Positions 16,276-26,365 are shown, counted from the stretch's first letter. The stretch is 64,000 nt of DNA from Kaistia soli DSM 19436 (GCF_900129325.1 NZ_FQUP01000003.1:310001-374000), one strand, 5' to 3'. Notes: generated by a model not told the origin, from the letters alone. Numbers and translations are program-made.

Positions 16276-17411
16276 GCCTGCTTCCCTCCTTCTTCATGGT
16301 GCAGCTGGCCTTCGCGCCCTTGCCCTTCTTCGTGGCCAATGCACTCGCGGAGATCGAGGTCGAGACCTCCATCGAGGGCGCGAGCATGTTCCGCCTGCAT
16401 TTCGATCTCAGCCGGAATGTCATCGGCGATTTCGATGCCATCATGATCGACCTGTTCCGGCCGTTGGTGCCCATTCGCATCAGCCTGTCCTTCGGCCTCG
16501 GACTGCCGATGACGCTGATCAACGGCTTCGTGCGCGATATCCAGCTCAACGTTTCCAACACGCCCGGCGGTTCGCGTCTCGAAGTAGTCGGCGCCGATCA
16601 GCTCGGCACGACCATGGGCCATATCCAGATCCCGATCCCCTGGCCCAACATTCCCGACAGTGCCATCGTCGCGGCGATCTTCGGTAAATACGCCATTCTG
16701 CCGGCCGTCATCCCAACGCCGCCGACGCGGACGATCCTCGACACCACCACCACCCAGCAGGATCGCGACAATGCCTTCCTGCAGCAGATCGCCTCCTTCC
16801 ACAGCTACCATCTGTTCATTCAGCCCGATCCGATCGTAGGGCTCGATGTCGGGCATTTCATGCCGATGGCGATGATGACGGCGCTACCGCCGCAAGGCGT
16901 GCTGTCGATCGATTTCGGCAGCCAGACCAACCTCACTGGCTTCAGCCTCACCAATCAGATGCTTCGGCCGGCAACGGCGATCAGCGTCTTCCCCGAATCC
17001 AACACGCGCGCACCCATCCCCATCGTGGTGCCGGCAGCGGCCGAGATCCCGATGGGGCGCGAGCCCTCCCTCACGCGGATCATCCCGCCGCCGATCGAAG
17101 TCGAAACCAGCAACGATGCCGCCAATGTCGCCGAGAAGACGTTGCAGGCGATCGCGCGCGTCACCGACTCCGCCCGCACCGTACGTGCCAATGGCGAGGT
17201 CGACGGGTTGAAATATTCCAGGCCGCTCTTGCCGGGCCTGCCGGTGCTGGTGCGCGGAGCCGGCAACCAGCATTCCGGTCTCTACCTCGTGACCAGCGTC
17301 AGCCATCGCATCTCGCGCGATGGCTACACCCAGAGTTTCGAGGCACTGCGCAATGCCGTGGGCCTGACCGGAGCGGAGATCTTCGTCGATCCGCTCGGGC
17401 CGGTCACATGA
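16272..17411 (+). CDS. eCIS hub protein, gpD/gp27-like (VgrG N-terminal half)
   Basis: A 379-residue protein, VSLLPSFFMVQLAFAPLPFF. It has the late-control-gene-D architecture: SIEGASMFRLHFDLSR in the first barrel, PGGSRLEVVGADQLGTTMGH and RDNAFLQQIASFHSYHLFIQP, then C-terminal RPLLPGLPVLVRGAGNQHSGLYLVTSVSHRISRDGYTQSFEALRN. It forms the trimeric hub onto which the spike is mounted. The reading frame stays open to 15876, but the GTG at 16272 overlaps the preceding stop (GTGA) and directly precedes the conserved fold. In VgrG this domain is fused to the spike; here the spike is the next gene. Confidence 0.92.
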   Translation: MSLLPSFFMVQLAFAPLPFFVANALAEIEVETSIEGASMFRLHFDLSRNVIGDFDAIMIDLFRPLVPIRISLSFGLGLPMTLINGFVRDIQLNVSNTPGGSRLEVVGADQLGTTMGHIQIPIPWPNIPDSAIVAAIFGKYAILPAVIPTPPTRTILDTTTTQQDRDNAFLQQIASFHSYHLFIQPDPIVGLDVGHFMPMAMMTALPPQGVLSIDFGSQTNLTGFSLTNQMLRPATAISVFPESNTRAPIPIVVPAAAEIPMGREPSLTRIIPPPIEVETSNDAANVAEKTLQAIARVTDSARTVRANGEVDGLKYSRPLLPGLPVLVRGAGNQHSGLYLVTSVSHRISRDGYTQSFEALRNAVGLTGAEIFVDPLGPVT

Positions 17412-17426
17412 GAAGGATTGGGCACC

Positions 17427-18131
17427 ATGGCTGACCATGACGGCGGCAAGCGGCGGCGCCAGCGCTGGTACGGCAAGTATCGCGGCACCGTGTTCAACAA
17501 TGTCGACCCGCAGAGCATGGGCCGCATCATGGCAAATGTTCCGGAGGTGCTGCAGGCGGTGCCGACGGGCTGGGCCAGTCCCTGCGCACCGGTTGCGGGC
17601 GTGAAATCAGGCCTGTTCTCGATTCCGCCGATCGGTTCGGGCGTGTGGATCGAGTTCGAGGCCGGCGACGTGTCCCGCCCGATCTGGGTCGGGGGCTATT
17701 GGGGGGCGCCCGAGGCGCCCAACGAACCGCCCTCACCCGGCCCGCCTTTGCCAACGCAGAATATCTGGCGGTCGCCCCTCGGCCTCACCATTGCGACCGA
17801 CGACCTCATGCAGACCGTGGTCGTCACCGATGCGCTCGGCACCAACAAGGTCAAGGTCGACGTCAAGACGGGCACCGTGACCCTCACCGGGCTGGCGCGC
17901 GTCGTCTTCGAGGCGCCGATCGTGCAGGAAGGCAGCGGCCAGGCCTTTCATCCGGGCGTCCTGGGCGACCAGCTGCTGACGTATCTGAGCTCCCTCGTCA
18001 CCGCCTTCAACACGCATGTCCATCCCGGCGAATTGGCGCTCGGCTTCATGCCCGTCACGCCCGCGCCGCCGGTGGCGCCGATGATGCCGCCGACGCCCGC
18101 CTTGATCTCCACCAAAGTCTTTCTGGAGTAG
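17427..18131 (+). CDS. eCIS spike, gp5/baseplate-assembly-V-like
   Basis: A 234-residue protein. The OB-fold core reads RQRWYGKYRGTVFNNVDPQSMGRIMANVPEV, then PPIGSGVWIEFEAGDVSRPIWVGGYWG, as in phage baseplate assembly protein V and the gp5 part of VgrG. A short beta-prism-like stretch (VVVTDALGTNKVKVDVKTGTVTLTG) follows, and the C-terminus FNTHVHPG...PPTPALISTKVFLE is typical of this family. It forms the puncturing tip. The ATG at 17427 is chosen over a TTG at 17418, since the AGAAGGA site at 17411-17417 lies 9 nt before it. Confidence 0.92.
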   Translation: MADHDGGKRRRQRWYGKYRGTVFNNVDPQSMGRIMANVPEVLQAVPTGWASPCAPVAGVKSGLFSIPPIGSGVWIEFEAGDVSRPIWVGGYWGAPEAPNEPPSPGPPLPTQNIWRSPLGLTIATDDLMQTVVVTDALGTNKVKVDVKTGTVTLTGLARVVFEAPIVQEGSGQAFHPGVLGDQLLTYLSSLVTAFNTHVHPGELALGFMPVTPAPPVAPMMPPTPALISTKVFLE

Positions 18132-18135
18132 AGCC

Positions 18136-18408
18136 ATGGCGATCAAACCCGGCACGCTGGACGATTTCTCGGCTTCGATGGCGGAAGCGATCGAGCAGTC
18201 GCTGAATACGAGCCTGATCGCCGATGGCCTGCCAGGATTGCCGATGGAGGACACGCCCGAGCGGCGCGACCGCCGCCGGCTGTTCGTCGCGATCGCACGC
18301 GGAGTGATCGGCCATCTCAAGGCGCAGCAGGCCAGCATGGTCGTCCACTACGACGATGATGGCGTCAGCCGCACCACTTCCGTCACCCTCGGCACGACGG
18401 GAATCTAG
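18136..18408 (+). CDS. Small conserved-looking eCIS baseplate-operon protein
   Basis: A 90-residue protein between spike and gp25 genes: MAIKPGTLDDFSASMAEAIEQSLN, then RRDRRRLFVAIARGVIGHLKAQQASMVVHYDDDG. It is predicted soluble, with one helical half and a beta-rich end. I do not recognise a named family, but spike-adjacent small genes occur in many eCIS and phage tail loci, and the spacing (4 bp after the spike, 2 bp before gp25) places it firmly within the operon. It may stabilise the spike or the wedge. Confidence 0.82.
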   Translation: MAIKPGTLDDFSASMAEAIEQSLNTSLIADGLPGLPMEDTPERRDRRRLFVAIARGVIGHLKAQQASMVVHYDDDGVSRTTSVTLGTTGI

Positions 18409-18410
18409 CG

Positions 18411-18779
18411 ATGGCCGCGCATCTCGACATCACCTTCAGCTTCGACGCAAACGGGCGGACCGCCGTCACCGACGATGACGATCATATCCGCGACATGATC
18501 AAGGCGGTCCTGTTCACGACGCCGGGCGAACGCGTCAATCGGCCCGATTTCGGCTGCGGCATCCGGCAGCTCGTCTTCGCCCCGCTCAGCGACACGTTGA
18601 CCGCCACCACACAGCATCTCGTCCAAGGCTCGCTGCTGCGCTGGTTGGGCGACGTCATCCTGGTCGAGGACGTCGCGGTCGAGGCGATGGAGTCGACGCT
18701 TTCCATCACCGTCACCTATTCCGTCCGCGCCACCTCCGAGCGCCAGACGGCGGTGTTCGAAAGGGCGATAGCGTCATGA
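18411..18779 (+). CDS. Baseplate wedge protein gp25 (GPW/gp25 family)
   Basis: A 122-residue protein. The lysozyme-like gp25 core is recognisable in HIRDMIKAVLFTTPGERVNRPDFGCGIRQLVFAPLS: the 'T-P-x-G-E-R-x-x-x-P-x-F-G-C-G' segment (E40-R41) is the strongest signature of this family. gp25 links the first sheath ring to the inner baseplate and starts sheath polymerisation. Its last 4 bases overlap the start of the next gene (ATGA at 18776). Confidence 0.95.
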   Translation: MAAHLDITFSFDANGRTAVTDDDDHIRDMIKAVLFTTPGERVNRPDFGCGIRQLVFAPLSDTLTATTQHLVQGSLLRWLGDVILVEDVAVEAMESTLSITVTYSVRATSERQTAVFERAIAS

Positions 18780-21415
18780 TTTCGCGCGAGGAGCCGCTTT
18801 GGTGCGATGACGAACAGCGCAACGCGGTGCTGGCGGCACCGGCGCATCCGCTCAACGGCATCGATTTCGTCGAGTATTATCGCAATCCGCTGGCCCCGCC
18901 CGGCCAGCGGTTCCGTCTCGAAGTGCGCTTCGTCAAGCCGCCGCCGGCGGGCCTCGTCGGCTCGCCCGCCTCGTTCTCGATCGAGGGCGGTATCCGCATC
19001 GTCGGCGTCGAGGTGCTCGACGTCGTCGCGACAGCGGCAGCGGACAGGCTGGCCGTTTTCGTCGACCGCGAGGGCGACCTCTCCACCTACTGGCTGCATG
19101 TCGCCGATCCTGGGATCGATGCCGAGCGCTCCGAAGCGCCGTTCAGCTTCAAGGCGGGCTGCCCTTCGGAGTTCGACTGCGCGCCGCGTCATGATTGCGA
19201 GCCCGAAACATTCGTCGAGCCGGCGCTCGACTATCTCGCCAAGGACTATCAGAGCTTCCGCCGCCTGCTGATGGATCTGGCGCCTCAGCTCAATCCCGAT
19301 TTCACCGAGCGCAATCCGGCCGATCTGACTGTCAGCCTGATCGAGCTCTTCGCCTATACCGGCGACTATCTCAGCTACTTCCAGGATTGGGCGGCGACGG
19401 AAGCCTTCTTCGACACCTGCCGCGATCGCATCTCCGCCGCGCGCCATGTCCGGCTGATTGACTACCAGCTGCATCAGGGCCGCAATGCGCATGGCTTCGT
19501 GCAGTTTGACGGCGCGGCGGGCGTCAATGGCACTGTCCTCGCCGGCACGAAGCTGATGACCCGCGTCAGCCAGCCTCTGCGGGGTCAGGTCGCCGCGCCC
19601 GGCTTGATCATCGCTCCCGGAATGGCCGATCTCGACACCGACCCAGCCCTGCAGTCGGTGACGGTTTTCGAGACGGCCGCACCCATCCGTGTCATCGGCG
19701 CCCGCAATCTGCTGCGCATCCATGACTGGGGCGATGCGACCTGCTGCCTTGCCAAGGGCGCGCGCGAAGCCTGGCTCTTCGCCACCCGGCCTCTCGGCGG
19801 TGGTGACCTCGGGGCGAGCCGTCCGGATCTCCAGGCCGACGAGTATCTGCTGCTTGAGGAAGTGCTGGGGCCGACCACCGGACTTGCCGCCGATGCCGAT
19901 CCACGTCACCGGCAGGTGGTGCGTCTCGAAATGGTGGAGAACGCCACCGACCCGGTATTCCGCGACACGCTTGTGGGCGGGCAGCTCACGCCGGCCGGGG
20001 TCGGCGACACGCCGCTGCCGCTGCTCCATGTCCGCTGGCGCGAGCAAGATGCCACGCGCATGCCGTTCTGCCTGTCCGCCATGCAGCAGCAGAGCGGACA
20101 GCTGATTCCGCTGGTCACCATCATCAGGGCCAATGTCGCGCCAGCGGATCATGGCCGCACGGTCATCCGCGAACTGCCGAGCCTCGCCGTTCCTGACGGC
20201 ACCCTGCCAGCCGTCGAGCCGGGCAGCAGTCGCTGGCCGATAGATATCCAGCCGCTGATCGATGCGCCGCTCACCTTCCAGACCATGCCCAGCGATCCGA
20301 TCTTCGCCCCCGATGGGCGGCTCGCCACCGGCAGGCATGATCTCGACCAGCCCGCCGACGCGGCCCTGCCGGCGATCACCGTCGAATATGGCTGGGAGGG
20401 CGTCGACAGCGAATTGTTCCGGCCCCAGCGTACATTGATCGGCAGCGACATGTTCGACGCGCACTTCGTCGCCGAGATCGGCAACCGGGGCGACGCACGG
20501 TTGCGGTTCGGCGACGACCAGTACGGCCGTCGCATCGATCGACCGATCAGCGCCCGCGCGCGCTATCGCATCGGCAACGGGCGGGCCGGCAATATCGGGA
20601 CCGACACGCTCAAGCACATCATCACGCCAGAGGCCGCCGACCTGGTCGATCCGTCCAATCCGGGTGGCCCGGCCCTGCCCTTCCCGGCCATCACGGCGCT
20701 GCGCCAGCCGCTTGCCGCAACGGGCGGTACCGACCCGCAGAGCATCGAGGAGGCGCGTCAACTCGCGCCAGAGGCCTTCCGGGCCGAGACGTTCCGCGCT
20801 GTGACGGAAGCCGACTATGAGGCAGCAGCGCTCAAGCTGAACGGCGTCGCGGCTGCCAAGGCGCGGTTCCTGTGGACCGGCAGTTGGCACACCGTGTTCG
20901 TCGCGCTGCATCCCGACGATCCGGCCTCGCTCGACCGCCTGCCCGGCGGCGGCGCCGTTCTCCGGCCGGCCTTTGCAGCTAAGGCGAGCGCCTGGCTGGG
21001 CCGCTACCGCCTCGCCGGATATGATCTGGTGGTGAACGCCGCCGTCTATGTGCCGATCGAGCTGGACATCAGGCTCTGCATCAAGCGCGGCCATTTCCGG
21101 GGCGAGGTGCTGCAGGCGGTCAGCGACGCGCTGTCAAACCGGCGCCTCCCCGGAGGCGTGACGGGCTTCTTCCATCCCAGCAATTTCCGCTTTGGCTCGT
21201 CCGTCTATTCCAGCCGGATCTACGCCCTACTGCAGTCCATCGATGGCGTCGAGTCCGCCCGCATCCTCACGATGAAGCGCTATTGGGACCTGCCCAACGG
21301 CGAATTGGAGCGCGGGCTGGTGCCGATGGGCCCGAACGAAGTCGCGCGGCTGGACAATGACCGCAACCAGCCGGAATTCGGCGTGCTCAGGCTGAGCGCG
21401 GTGGGAGGGCTTTGA
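18776..21415 (+). CDS. Large baseplate-J-family wedge protein, copy 1
   Basis: An 879-residue protein annotated by resemblance to 'putative baseplate assembly protein' of eCIS (Afp11/gp6-like). Diagnostic segments are PALDYLAKDYQSFRRLLMDLAPQLNPDFTERNPADLTVSLIELFAYTGDYLSYFQDW near residues 145-200 and ITVEYGWEGV/GDARLRFGDDQYGRRI near 570-585, plus a C-terminal wedge domain (RYRLAGYDLVVNAAVYVPIELDIRLCIK...). It forms the ring around the hub that triggers contraction. The N-terminal 140 residues (MISREEPLWCDDEQRN...) look like an extra beta domain. Confidence 0.9.
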   Translation: MISREEPLWCDDEQRNAVLAAPAHPLNGIDFVEYYRNPLAPPGQRFRLEVRFVKPPPAGLVGSPASFSIEGGIRIVGVEVLDVVATAAADRLAVFVDREGDLSTYWLHVADPGIDAERSEAPFSFKAGCPSEFDCAPRHDCEPETFVEPALDYLAKDYQSFRRLLMDLAPQLNPDFTERNPADLTVSLIELFAYTGDYLSYFQDWAATEAFFDTCRDRISAARHVRLIDYQLHQGRNAHGFVQFDGAAGVNGTVLAGTKLMTRVSQPLRGQVAAPGLIIAPGMADLDTDPALQSVTVFETAAPIRVIGARNLLRIHDWGDATCCLAKGAREAWLFATRPLGGGDLGASRPDLQADEYLLLEEVLGPTTGLAADADPRHRQVVRLEMVENATDPVFRDTLVGGQLTPAGVGDTPLPLLHVRWREQDATRMPFCLSAMQQQSGQLIPLVTIIRANVAPADHGRTVIRELPSLAVPDGTLPAVEPGSSRWPIDIQPLIDAPLTFQTMPSDPIFAPDGRLATGRHDLDQPADAALPAITVEYGWEGVDSELFRPQRTLIGSDMFDAHFVAEIGNRGDARLRFGDDQYGRRIDRPISARARYRIGNGRAGNIGTDTLKHIITPEAADLVDPSNPGGPALPFPAITALRQPLAATGGTDPQSIEEARQLAPEAFRAETFRAVTEADYEAAALKLNGVAAAKARFLWTGSWHTVFVALHPDDPASLDRLPGGGAVLRPAFAAKASAWLGRYRLAGYDLVVNAAVYVPIELDIRLCIKRGHFRGEVLQAVSDALSNRRLPGGVTGFFHPSNFRFGSSVYSSRIYALLQSIDGVESARILTMKRYWDLPNGELERGLVPMGPNEVARLDNDRNQPEFGVLRLSAVGGL

Positions 21416-21416
21416 G

Positions 21417-24059
21417 ATGACGCACGCTCCCTCGGCCGATTTCTGCAGTTGCTGCGAACCCGGAGCGCCTCCCGCACCGCTGGTGATCGAAAACCGGCCC
21501 GGATTGACCGAAATCCGGTGGAAAACGGGCAGCTACGCTACGTTCCGGCAGGCCATGATCGATGCCATCGCCTCCGGCTCGCCGAACCCGGTGGATCCAG
21601 ACGACACGCTGTGGCCCGCCGAAGTCCGCGCCGCATTGCAGGCCCTGAGCAGCCGCAGCGACGACGATTACGCCATCATGGCGATCGACCTGTTCGCGGC
21701 GGTTGCGGACGTCCTGTCATTCTACAGCGAGCGCTACGCCAACGAGATGTTCCTGCGAACAGCGCGGGAGAGGGATTCACTGCTGCGCTTGGTGCGCATG
21801 ATCGGCTACCGGCTCTCGCCGGGCGTTGCCGCCACCACCGCGCTCGCCTTCACGCTCGATAAGGGCGCGCGCGTCAGGCTCACGCCCGGGCTCAAGGTGA
21901 TGAGCGTTCCGGGCCAGGATGAGCATCCCCAGACCTTCGAGACCATCGCAGCGGTGCAGGGCGATGCCCGGCTGAACGACGTACCGGTCTACGGCGCGCC
22001 GATCCCCAAGGCCCCCTTCGCTGCCGGCAGCCGGCGTTTCCCGATCCTCGCACGGCCCGATCGACTGACCCAGCGCGACAGCATCGTCATCGTCGGTGGC
22101 GGCACCATTGAGCTTCACACCGTGCGGCAGATCGAGCAGATGCCGGATGGCGAATATCTCGAGCTCGAGAGCTATATCGGTGTTCCAGGAGCAGGCTCCG
22201 TCGGCTTCAAGATCAAGCGCAGCCTCAATCTGTTCGGCTACAATGTGCCCGACAGCTATTCATTCTACGATGCCAACCCAGCGCTCCCTCCGGCCAAACG
22301 CTGGGTCACCAAGAAGGCGGCCGTCGATTATTCGCTGTCGCTCGCCGCGAGCGGCGCGCGCTATAGCCTCGATCGCAAGGTGGAGGATCTGAAACAGGGC
22401 GCGACGCTGCTGGTCGATTGCGGCCCGACCGCCGCACAGCGCTTCGCCTTCGGCTTCGTTGGCAGCATCGACACTGATGCTGTCGTTCTTGGTCCTATGA
22501 CCGACACGGTCACGCGGATCGGGATCCAGCCAGTCGCGCCACTGGTCGGTGCCGCCGGCTTCGCGCTCTTGATCGGCCAGGGCCTTCCGCTCATTCCGGA
22601 TCTCCGCAAGACGCGGATCTTCGAGATCGAGACGCCGGCGATCGTACCGCGCGGCTACGCTTACCCCGCCGCGCTCTCGGGGCAAACCCTCCATATCCGC
22701 TCCGACCATCTCGACGATTTCGGACTGCTTGAAAAGAAGCGGAGGATCGTTCTCTCGCAAGGAACGGTCCGGCATCTGGCGCAAATCTCCAGTTTGACGC
22801 CCCTCGCAGCCGGCAGCGACGGGATCGCGCATGCTCTCATTGGCTTTACGCCGGCGCTCGGGACGCCGCTGGTCGAGCCGCGCATGAACGCCAATGTCGT
22901 CGCCGCAAGCCATGGCGAAACCCAGCCGGACGAGACGCTGGGCCATGGTGATGGCAGCCGGACGTTCCAGCAGTTTCGGCTGCAGCGCAGCCCGGTGACA
23001 CGACTACCCTCGGCCTCGGGCGTCATCCCGCAGAACGAACTCGCGGTGCGGGTGAATGGCGAGTTGTGGCAGGAAGCGCCCTCGCTCTTCGGACATGGCC
23101 CAAGTGAGCGTCTCTACACGGCACGCACCGGCGACGACGGCGTCACTACCCTCGCCTTTGGCGACGGCCGGACCGGCGCGCGATTGCCAAGCGGCGCCAG
23201 CAATGTCGTCGCGCGCTATCGTACCGGCCTCGGACTGGCAGGCCGCCTCCAGGCTGACCAGCTCAGCACCCTGCTGACCCGTCCGGTCGGTCTTCGCGCC
23301 GTCACAAATCCGCTTCCGACCGATGGCGGTGCCGATCCGGAAGCATTGACCACCGCCCGCAGCAGCGCGCCGGCGACGGTTCGCACCTTCGGCCGCGCCA
23401 TTGCCCTCCAGGATTTCGAGGATGTGGCGCAGCAGACGGGCCTCGTTGCCCGCGCCCGCGCCAGTTGGGCGTGGATCGGGCTCGAACGGGCTGTACAGCT
23501 CACCATCGCCGGGGTCGATGGTGCGCGTCTTTCCTCCGATGCCATGGCGTTGCTGCACGCAGCGCTCAACTCGGTGCGCGACCCCAATCACCCCCTCATC
23601 CTCGGCAATCTCTGGCGCGTTCCGGTCGTCGTAACGGCGCGCCTGTTGCGCGATCCAGCATACGAGGCGGACACCATAGAAGCCGCCGCACGGACGGCTC
23701 TGAACGCGTTCCTCGCCTTCGACGCGCAGCCACTGGCGCATCCGCTGCATCTCAGCCAGATCGTCGCGGCGCTGCAGGGCGCCACCGGCGTCTCGGCCGT
23801 CGATGTCGATCGTTTCCGGATCAAGGGCAGCGAGAGCTGGACAGCGGCCCAGATCGCACGACGCGGCGCAACTACCGACCCGCTACAGCCGAATATCCGG
23901 ATTTTCGATGCGCGCCCCCTGGTTCCCATCGCCGATCTTGACCCCCTGTCCATTGCGGGGCTCGCACTCGATCCGGAGGCGCTCGCGCTTCCTGCCGAGC
24001 AGGCCTTCGTGGCGGTGCCGGCCACCGATATCCTGCTGAACGTGGTGGAGGGATTATGA
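21417..24059 (+). CDS. Large baseplate-J-family wedge protein, copy 2
   Basis: An 880-residue protein, nearly the same length as the gene before it and probably its partner in the wedge heterodimer. It starts with a Cys-rich MTHAPSADFCSCCEPG, then TGSYATFRQAMIDAI and DDYAIMAIDLFAAVADVLSFYSERYANEMFLRTARERDSLLRLVRMIGYRLSPGVAAT, the same 'LIDLFA-x-x-D-x-L-S-F-Y-x-x-R' theme as copy 1. GDDGVTTLAFGDGRTGARLPSGASNVVARYRTG is the conserved baseplate-J segment. It begins 1 bp after the preceding stop and ends overlapping the gpI gene by 4 bp. Confidence 0.9.
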   Translation: MTHAPSADFCSCCEPGAPPAPLVIENRPGLTEIRWKTGSYATFRQAMIDAIASGSPNPVDPDDTLWPAEVRAALQALSSRSDDDYAIMAIDLFAAVADVLSFYSERYANEMFLRTARERDSLLRLVRMIGYRLSPGVAATTALAFTLDKGARVRLTPGLKVMSVPGQDEHPQTFETIAAVQGDARLNDVPVYGAPIPKAPFAAGSRRFPILARPDRLTQRDSIVIVGGGTIELHTVRQIEQMPDGEYLELESYIGVPGAGSVGFKIKRSLNLFGYNVPDSYSFYDANPALPPAKRWVTKKAAVDYSLSLAASGARYSLDRKVEDLKQGATLLVDCGPTAAQRFAFGFVGSIDTDAVVLGPMTDTVTRIGIQPVAPLVGAAGFALLIGQGLPLIPDLRKTRIFEIETPAIVPRGYAYPAALSGQTLHIRSDHLDDFGLLEKKRRIVLSQGTVRHLAQISSLTPLAAGSDGIAHALIGFTPALGTPLVEPRMNANVVAASHGETQPDETLGHGDGSRTFQQFRLQRSPVTRLPSASGVIPQNELAVRVNGELWQEAPSLFGHGPSERLYTARTGDDGVTTLAFGDGRTGARLPSGASNVVARYRTGLGLAGRLQADQLSTLLTRPVGLRAVTNPLPTDGGADPEALTTARSSAPATVRTFGRAIALQDFEDVAQQTGLVARARASWAWIGLERAVQLTIAGVDGARLSSDAMALLHAALNSVRDPNHPLILGNLWRVPVVVTARLLRDPAYEADTIEAAARTALNAFLAFDAQPLAHPLHLSQIVAALQGATGVSAVDVDRFRIKGSESWTAAQIARRGATTDPLQPNIRIFDARPLVPIADLDPLSIAGLALDPEALALPAEQAFVAVPATDILLNVVEGL

Positions 24060-26341
24060 GCGCTTATTCCACCGCCTTGCGCGACAAGCTATTTTCGCTG
24101 CTCCCGGCCTATCTCCAGGAACTGGATGGGCCAGACCGTCGCAACCCCGGCGATCCGCCCGGCCCGCTGCAGGCGCTGCTCAGCATCATCGAGGGGCAGG
24201 CTGACGCGCTCGATGCCGACATCCTCCAGCTTTACAACGATGCCTTCGTCGAGACCTGCGAGCCGTGGGTCATCCCCTATATCGGCGATCTCGTCGGCAC
24301 CACGCCACTGTTCGACGAAAGCCGCGTACGCGGCGGCGACAGCGCCGGCGAATTGTTCGGCAACCTCAACGGTCCCAGCTTCCGTCCCCAGATTGGGCTG
24401 GGCAACCGGGCCGATGTCGCCAAGACGATCTACTACCGCCGGCGCAAGGGCACGGTGCCGATGCTGGAGGAGATGGCCCGCGACGTTACCGGCTGGCCCG
24501 CCCATGCGGTCGAGTTTTTCCAGCGCCTGCAATGGACGCAGCGCATCAAGAATCATATCCGCCCACAGGCGATCCAGTGCCCCGACCTCCGTTCCCTCGC
24601 CCGGTTGGATCGGCTGGACGGCGCATTCGACGAGACGTGCCGGACTATCGATGTGCGGCCGATCGGCGAGATCGAGGGATGGTATGGCATCCGCAAGATC
24701 GGCTTCTTCCTATGGCGACTGATCGCACAGAAGTTCGAGGCCGTGGACGCGTGCCGCCAGGGTGCGGCGGGTGATTTTCGTTGGCGATTCAGCCCCTTGG
24801 GACAGGATGCTCCACTGTTTTCCGCGCGCCGCCGCGAAGACGAGGAAACCGGACTGAGCCAGCGCCGCCATGTCCCGCAGGCGCTGTCGCGACCTGACTT
24901 CCACGAGGATATGCGCCGCGCCCTGCTGCAGCCAGTCATCCCCGACTTCTCCGAATATTACGGCTTGTTCGACCCATTTGCCGGGATGGTGCTCGCCGAA
25001 GACCGGGCGATGATGATCTTCATTAACGGCGCGCCAGTCCCGATTTCGCGGATCCGCTGCCGCAATCTCGAAGCCTGGGGTCAGCCGGCGGGAAATCAGG
25101 TCGCTATCGATGTCATGACCGGCCGGATCGCGCTCGGGCCGATCGCCGCCGCGGCAGCGGCGGCCGGCGGGGTGCGTGTCTGGTTCCATCACGGCTTCCC
25201 GGGCAATCTCGGCGGAGGCGCGTATCGTCGCCGTCCCTGGCTGATCAAGCCGCCGGCCGGCGCCCTCATCCTGCATGTCGACGGCAGCGGCGATCCCGGG
25301 ACCTTCTCAACCATTGCTGCCGCCCTCGCCCAATGGGTCGCGACGGGCAGGCCCGATTGCATCGTCCGCGTGCACGACAATCGCACCTACAGCGACGCGA
25401 TCGCCATTGAGCCGGCTGACGGACGCTTCATTGCCATCGAAGCAGCCGACGGCAGCCGGCCGCATCTGCGCCTGCCTGGCCCGCTTGCCATCACCGGCGA
25501 TCACGACACCGCCACCGTCACCCTGGGGGGCCTGCTGATCGAAGGTCGCGTGACGATCAACGGTTCGCTTGGCAGGCTGCGCCTCATCCACACCACGCTG
25601 GTGCCTGGCCAGTCCATCGCAGCGCCCGATCCTGTTCTGCCGCCCGGCCCACCGCCACCGGTTCAGGCCAGCGTCACCGCCGCCGCGACTCGGGCAGATG
25701 GCAGCCCCGCCAACACGGAACTGCGGCTGGAGGCGGCCTTCTCGATCATGGGGCGGCTGCGCCTCCCTGAACACTCAGAGCTGATCGCGCTGCTCGATTG
25801 CGCCGTTGACGGGCTCGGAGGCATCGCCATTGCCGGTGTCCCGGCCAACAGCTCCGGTCCGTCCTGCCGGATCGAGCGTTCGACAATCCGCGGCGCCGTG
25901 CAGGTGCGAGAAATCGATCTCGCCACCGACAGCATCTTCGACGGCCGCATCACCGTGCTGCGGCAGCAGATCGGCTGCCTCCGCTTCAGCTATGTCATGC
26001 CGGGCTCTACAACGCCGCGCCGCTATCGGTGCCAGCCGGACCTCGCCTTCAAGCGCGCGAGCGAAATCGCCGGGCCGATGACCCCCGCCGAAAGCGCCGT
26101 GCTGCGACAGGAGACCGAGATGCGCGTGCGTCCCGAATACACCAGCGAGGCGTTTGGTCAGCCGGCCTGGCTGCAATTGCACCGCAAGGTCGCAACGGAA
26201 ATCGCCACCGGATCGGAGGATGGCGCCGACATGGGCGTGTGGTGCCATCTCAAGCAACCGCAACGCCTCGCCAACCTGAAGCTGCGTCTCGACGAATATC
26301 TTCCCTTCGGTCTCGAAGCCGGATTCATCCGCGTCACCTGA
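24056..26341 (+). CDS. gpI-like tail protein fused to a beta-rich receptor-type C-terminal region
   Basis: A 761-residue protein. Residues 1-200 (LFSLLPAYLQELDG..., IIEGQADALDADILQLYNDAFVETCEPWVIPYIGDLVGT, then YYRRRKGTVPMLEEMARDVTGWPAHAVEFFQRL) match phage tail protein I and Afp12-type wedge proteins. Beyond about residue 390 the sequence becomes beta-rich, with HVDGSGDPGTFSTIAAALAQW, a pectate-lyase-like start, and repeated short strands (CRIERSTIRGAVQVREI, DSIFDGRITVLRQQ). The fusion suggests that the wedge protein itself carries part of the surface or fibre-binding region. A conserved C-terminus (NLKLRLDEYLPFGLEAGFIRVT) closes it. Confidence 0.88.
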   Translation: MSAYSTALRDKLFSLLPAYLQELDGPDRRNPGDPPGPLQALLSIIEGQADALDADILQLYNDAFVETCEPWVIPYIGDLVGTTPLFDESRVRGGDSAGELFGNLNGPSFRPQIGLGNRADVAKTIYYRRRKGTVPMLEEMARDVTGWPAHAVEFFQRLQWTQRIKNHIRPQAIQCPDLRSLARLDRLDGAFDETCRTIDVRPIGEIEGWYGIRKIGFFLWRLIAQKFEAVDACRQGAAGDFRWRFSPLGQDAPLFSARRREDEETGLSQRRHVPQALSRPDFHEDMRRALLQPVIPDFSEYYGLFDPFAGMVLAEDRAMMIFINGAPVPISRIRCRNLEAWGQPAGNQVAIDVMTGRIALGPIAAAAAAAGGVRVWFHHGFPGNLGGGAYRRRPWLIKPPAGALILHVDGSGDPGTFSTIAAALAQWVATGRPDCIVRVHDNRTYSDAIAIEPADGRFIAIEAADGSRPHLRLPGPLAITGDHDTATVTLGGLLIEGRVTINGSLGRLRLIHTTLVPGQSIAAPDPVLPPGPPPPVQASVTAAATRADGSPANTELRLEAAFSIMGRLRLPEHSELIALLDCAVDGLGGIAIAGVPANSSGPSCRIERSTIRGAVQVREIDLATDSIFDGRITVLRQQIGCLRFSYVMPGSTTPRRYRCQPDLAFKRASEIAGPMTPAESAVLRQETEMRVRPEYTSEAFGQPAWLQLHRKVATEIATGSEDGADMGVWCHLKQPQRLANLKLRLDEYLPFGLEAGFIRVT

Positions 26342-26365
26342 CCGTGTCTCGAAAGGCGAATGGCC

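Noticed and set aside
18716-21094. A 792-codon minus-strand frame opposite the first baseplate-J gene
   Set aside because: High-GC antisense frame; the plus-strand protein has conserved wedge motifs, and the antisense product is Arg/Gly-rich with no known domain.
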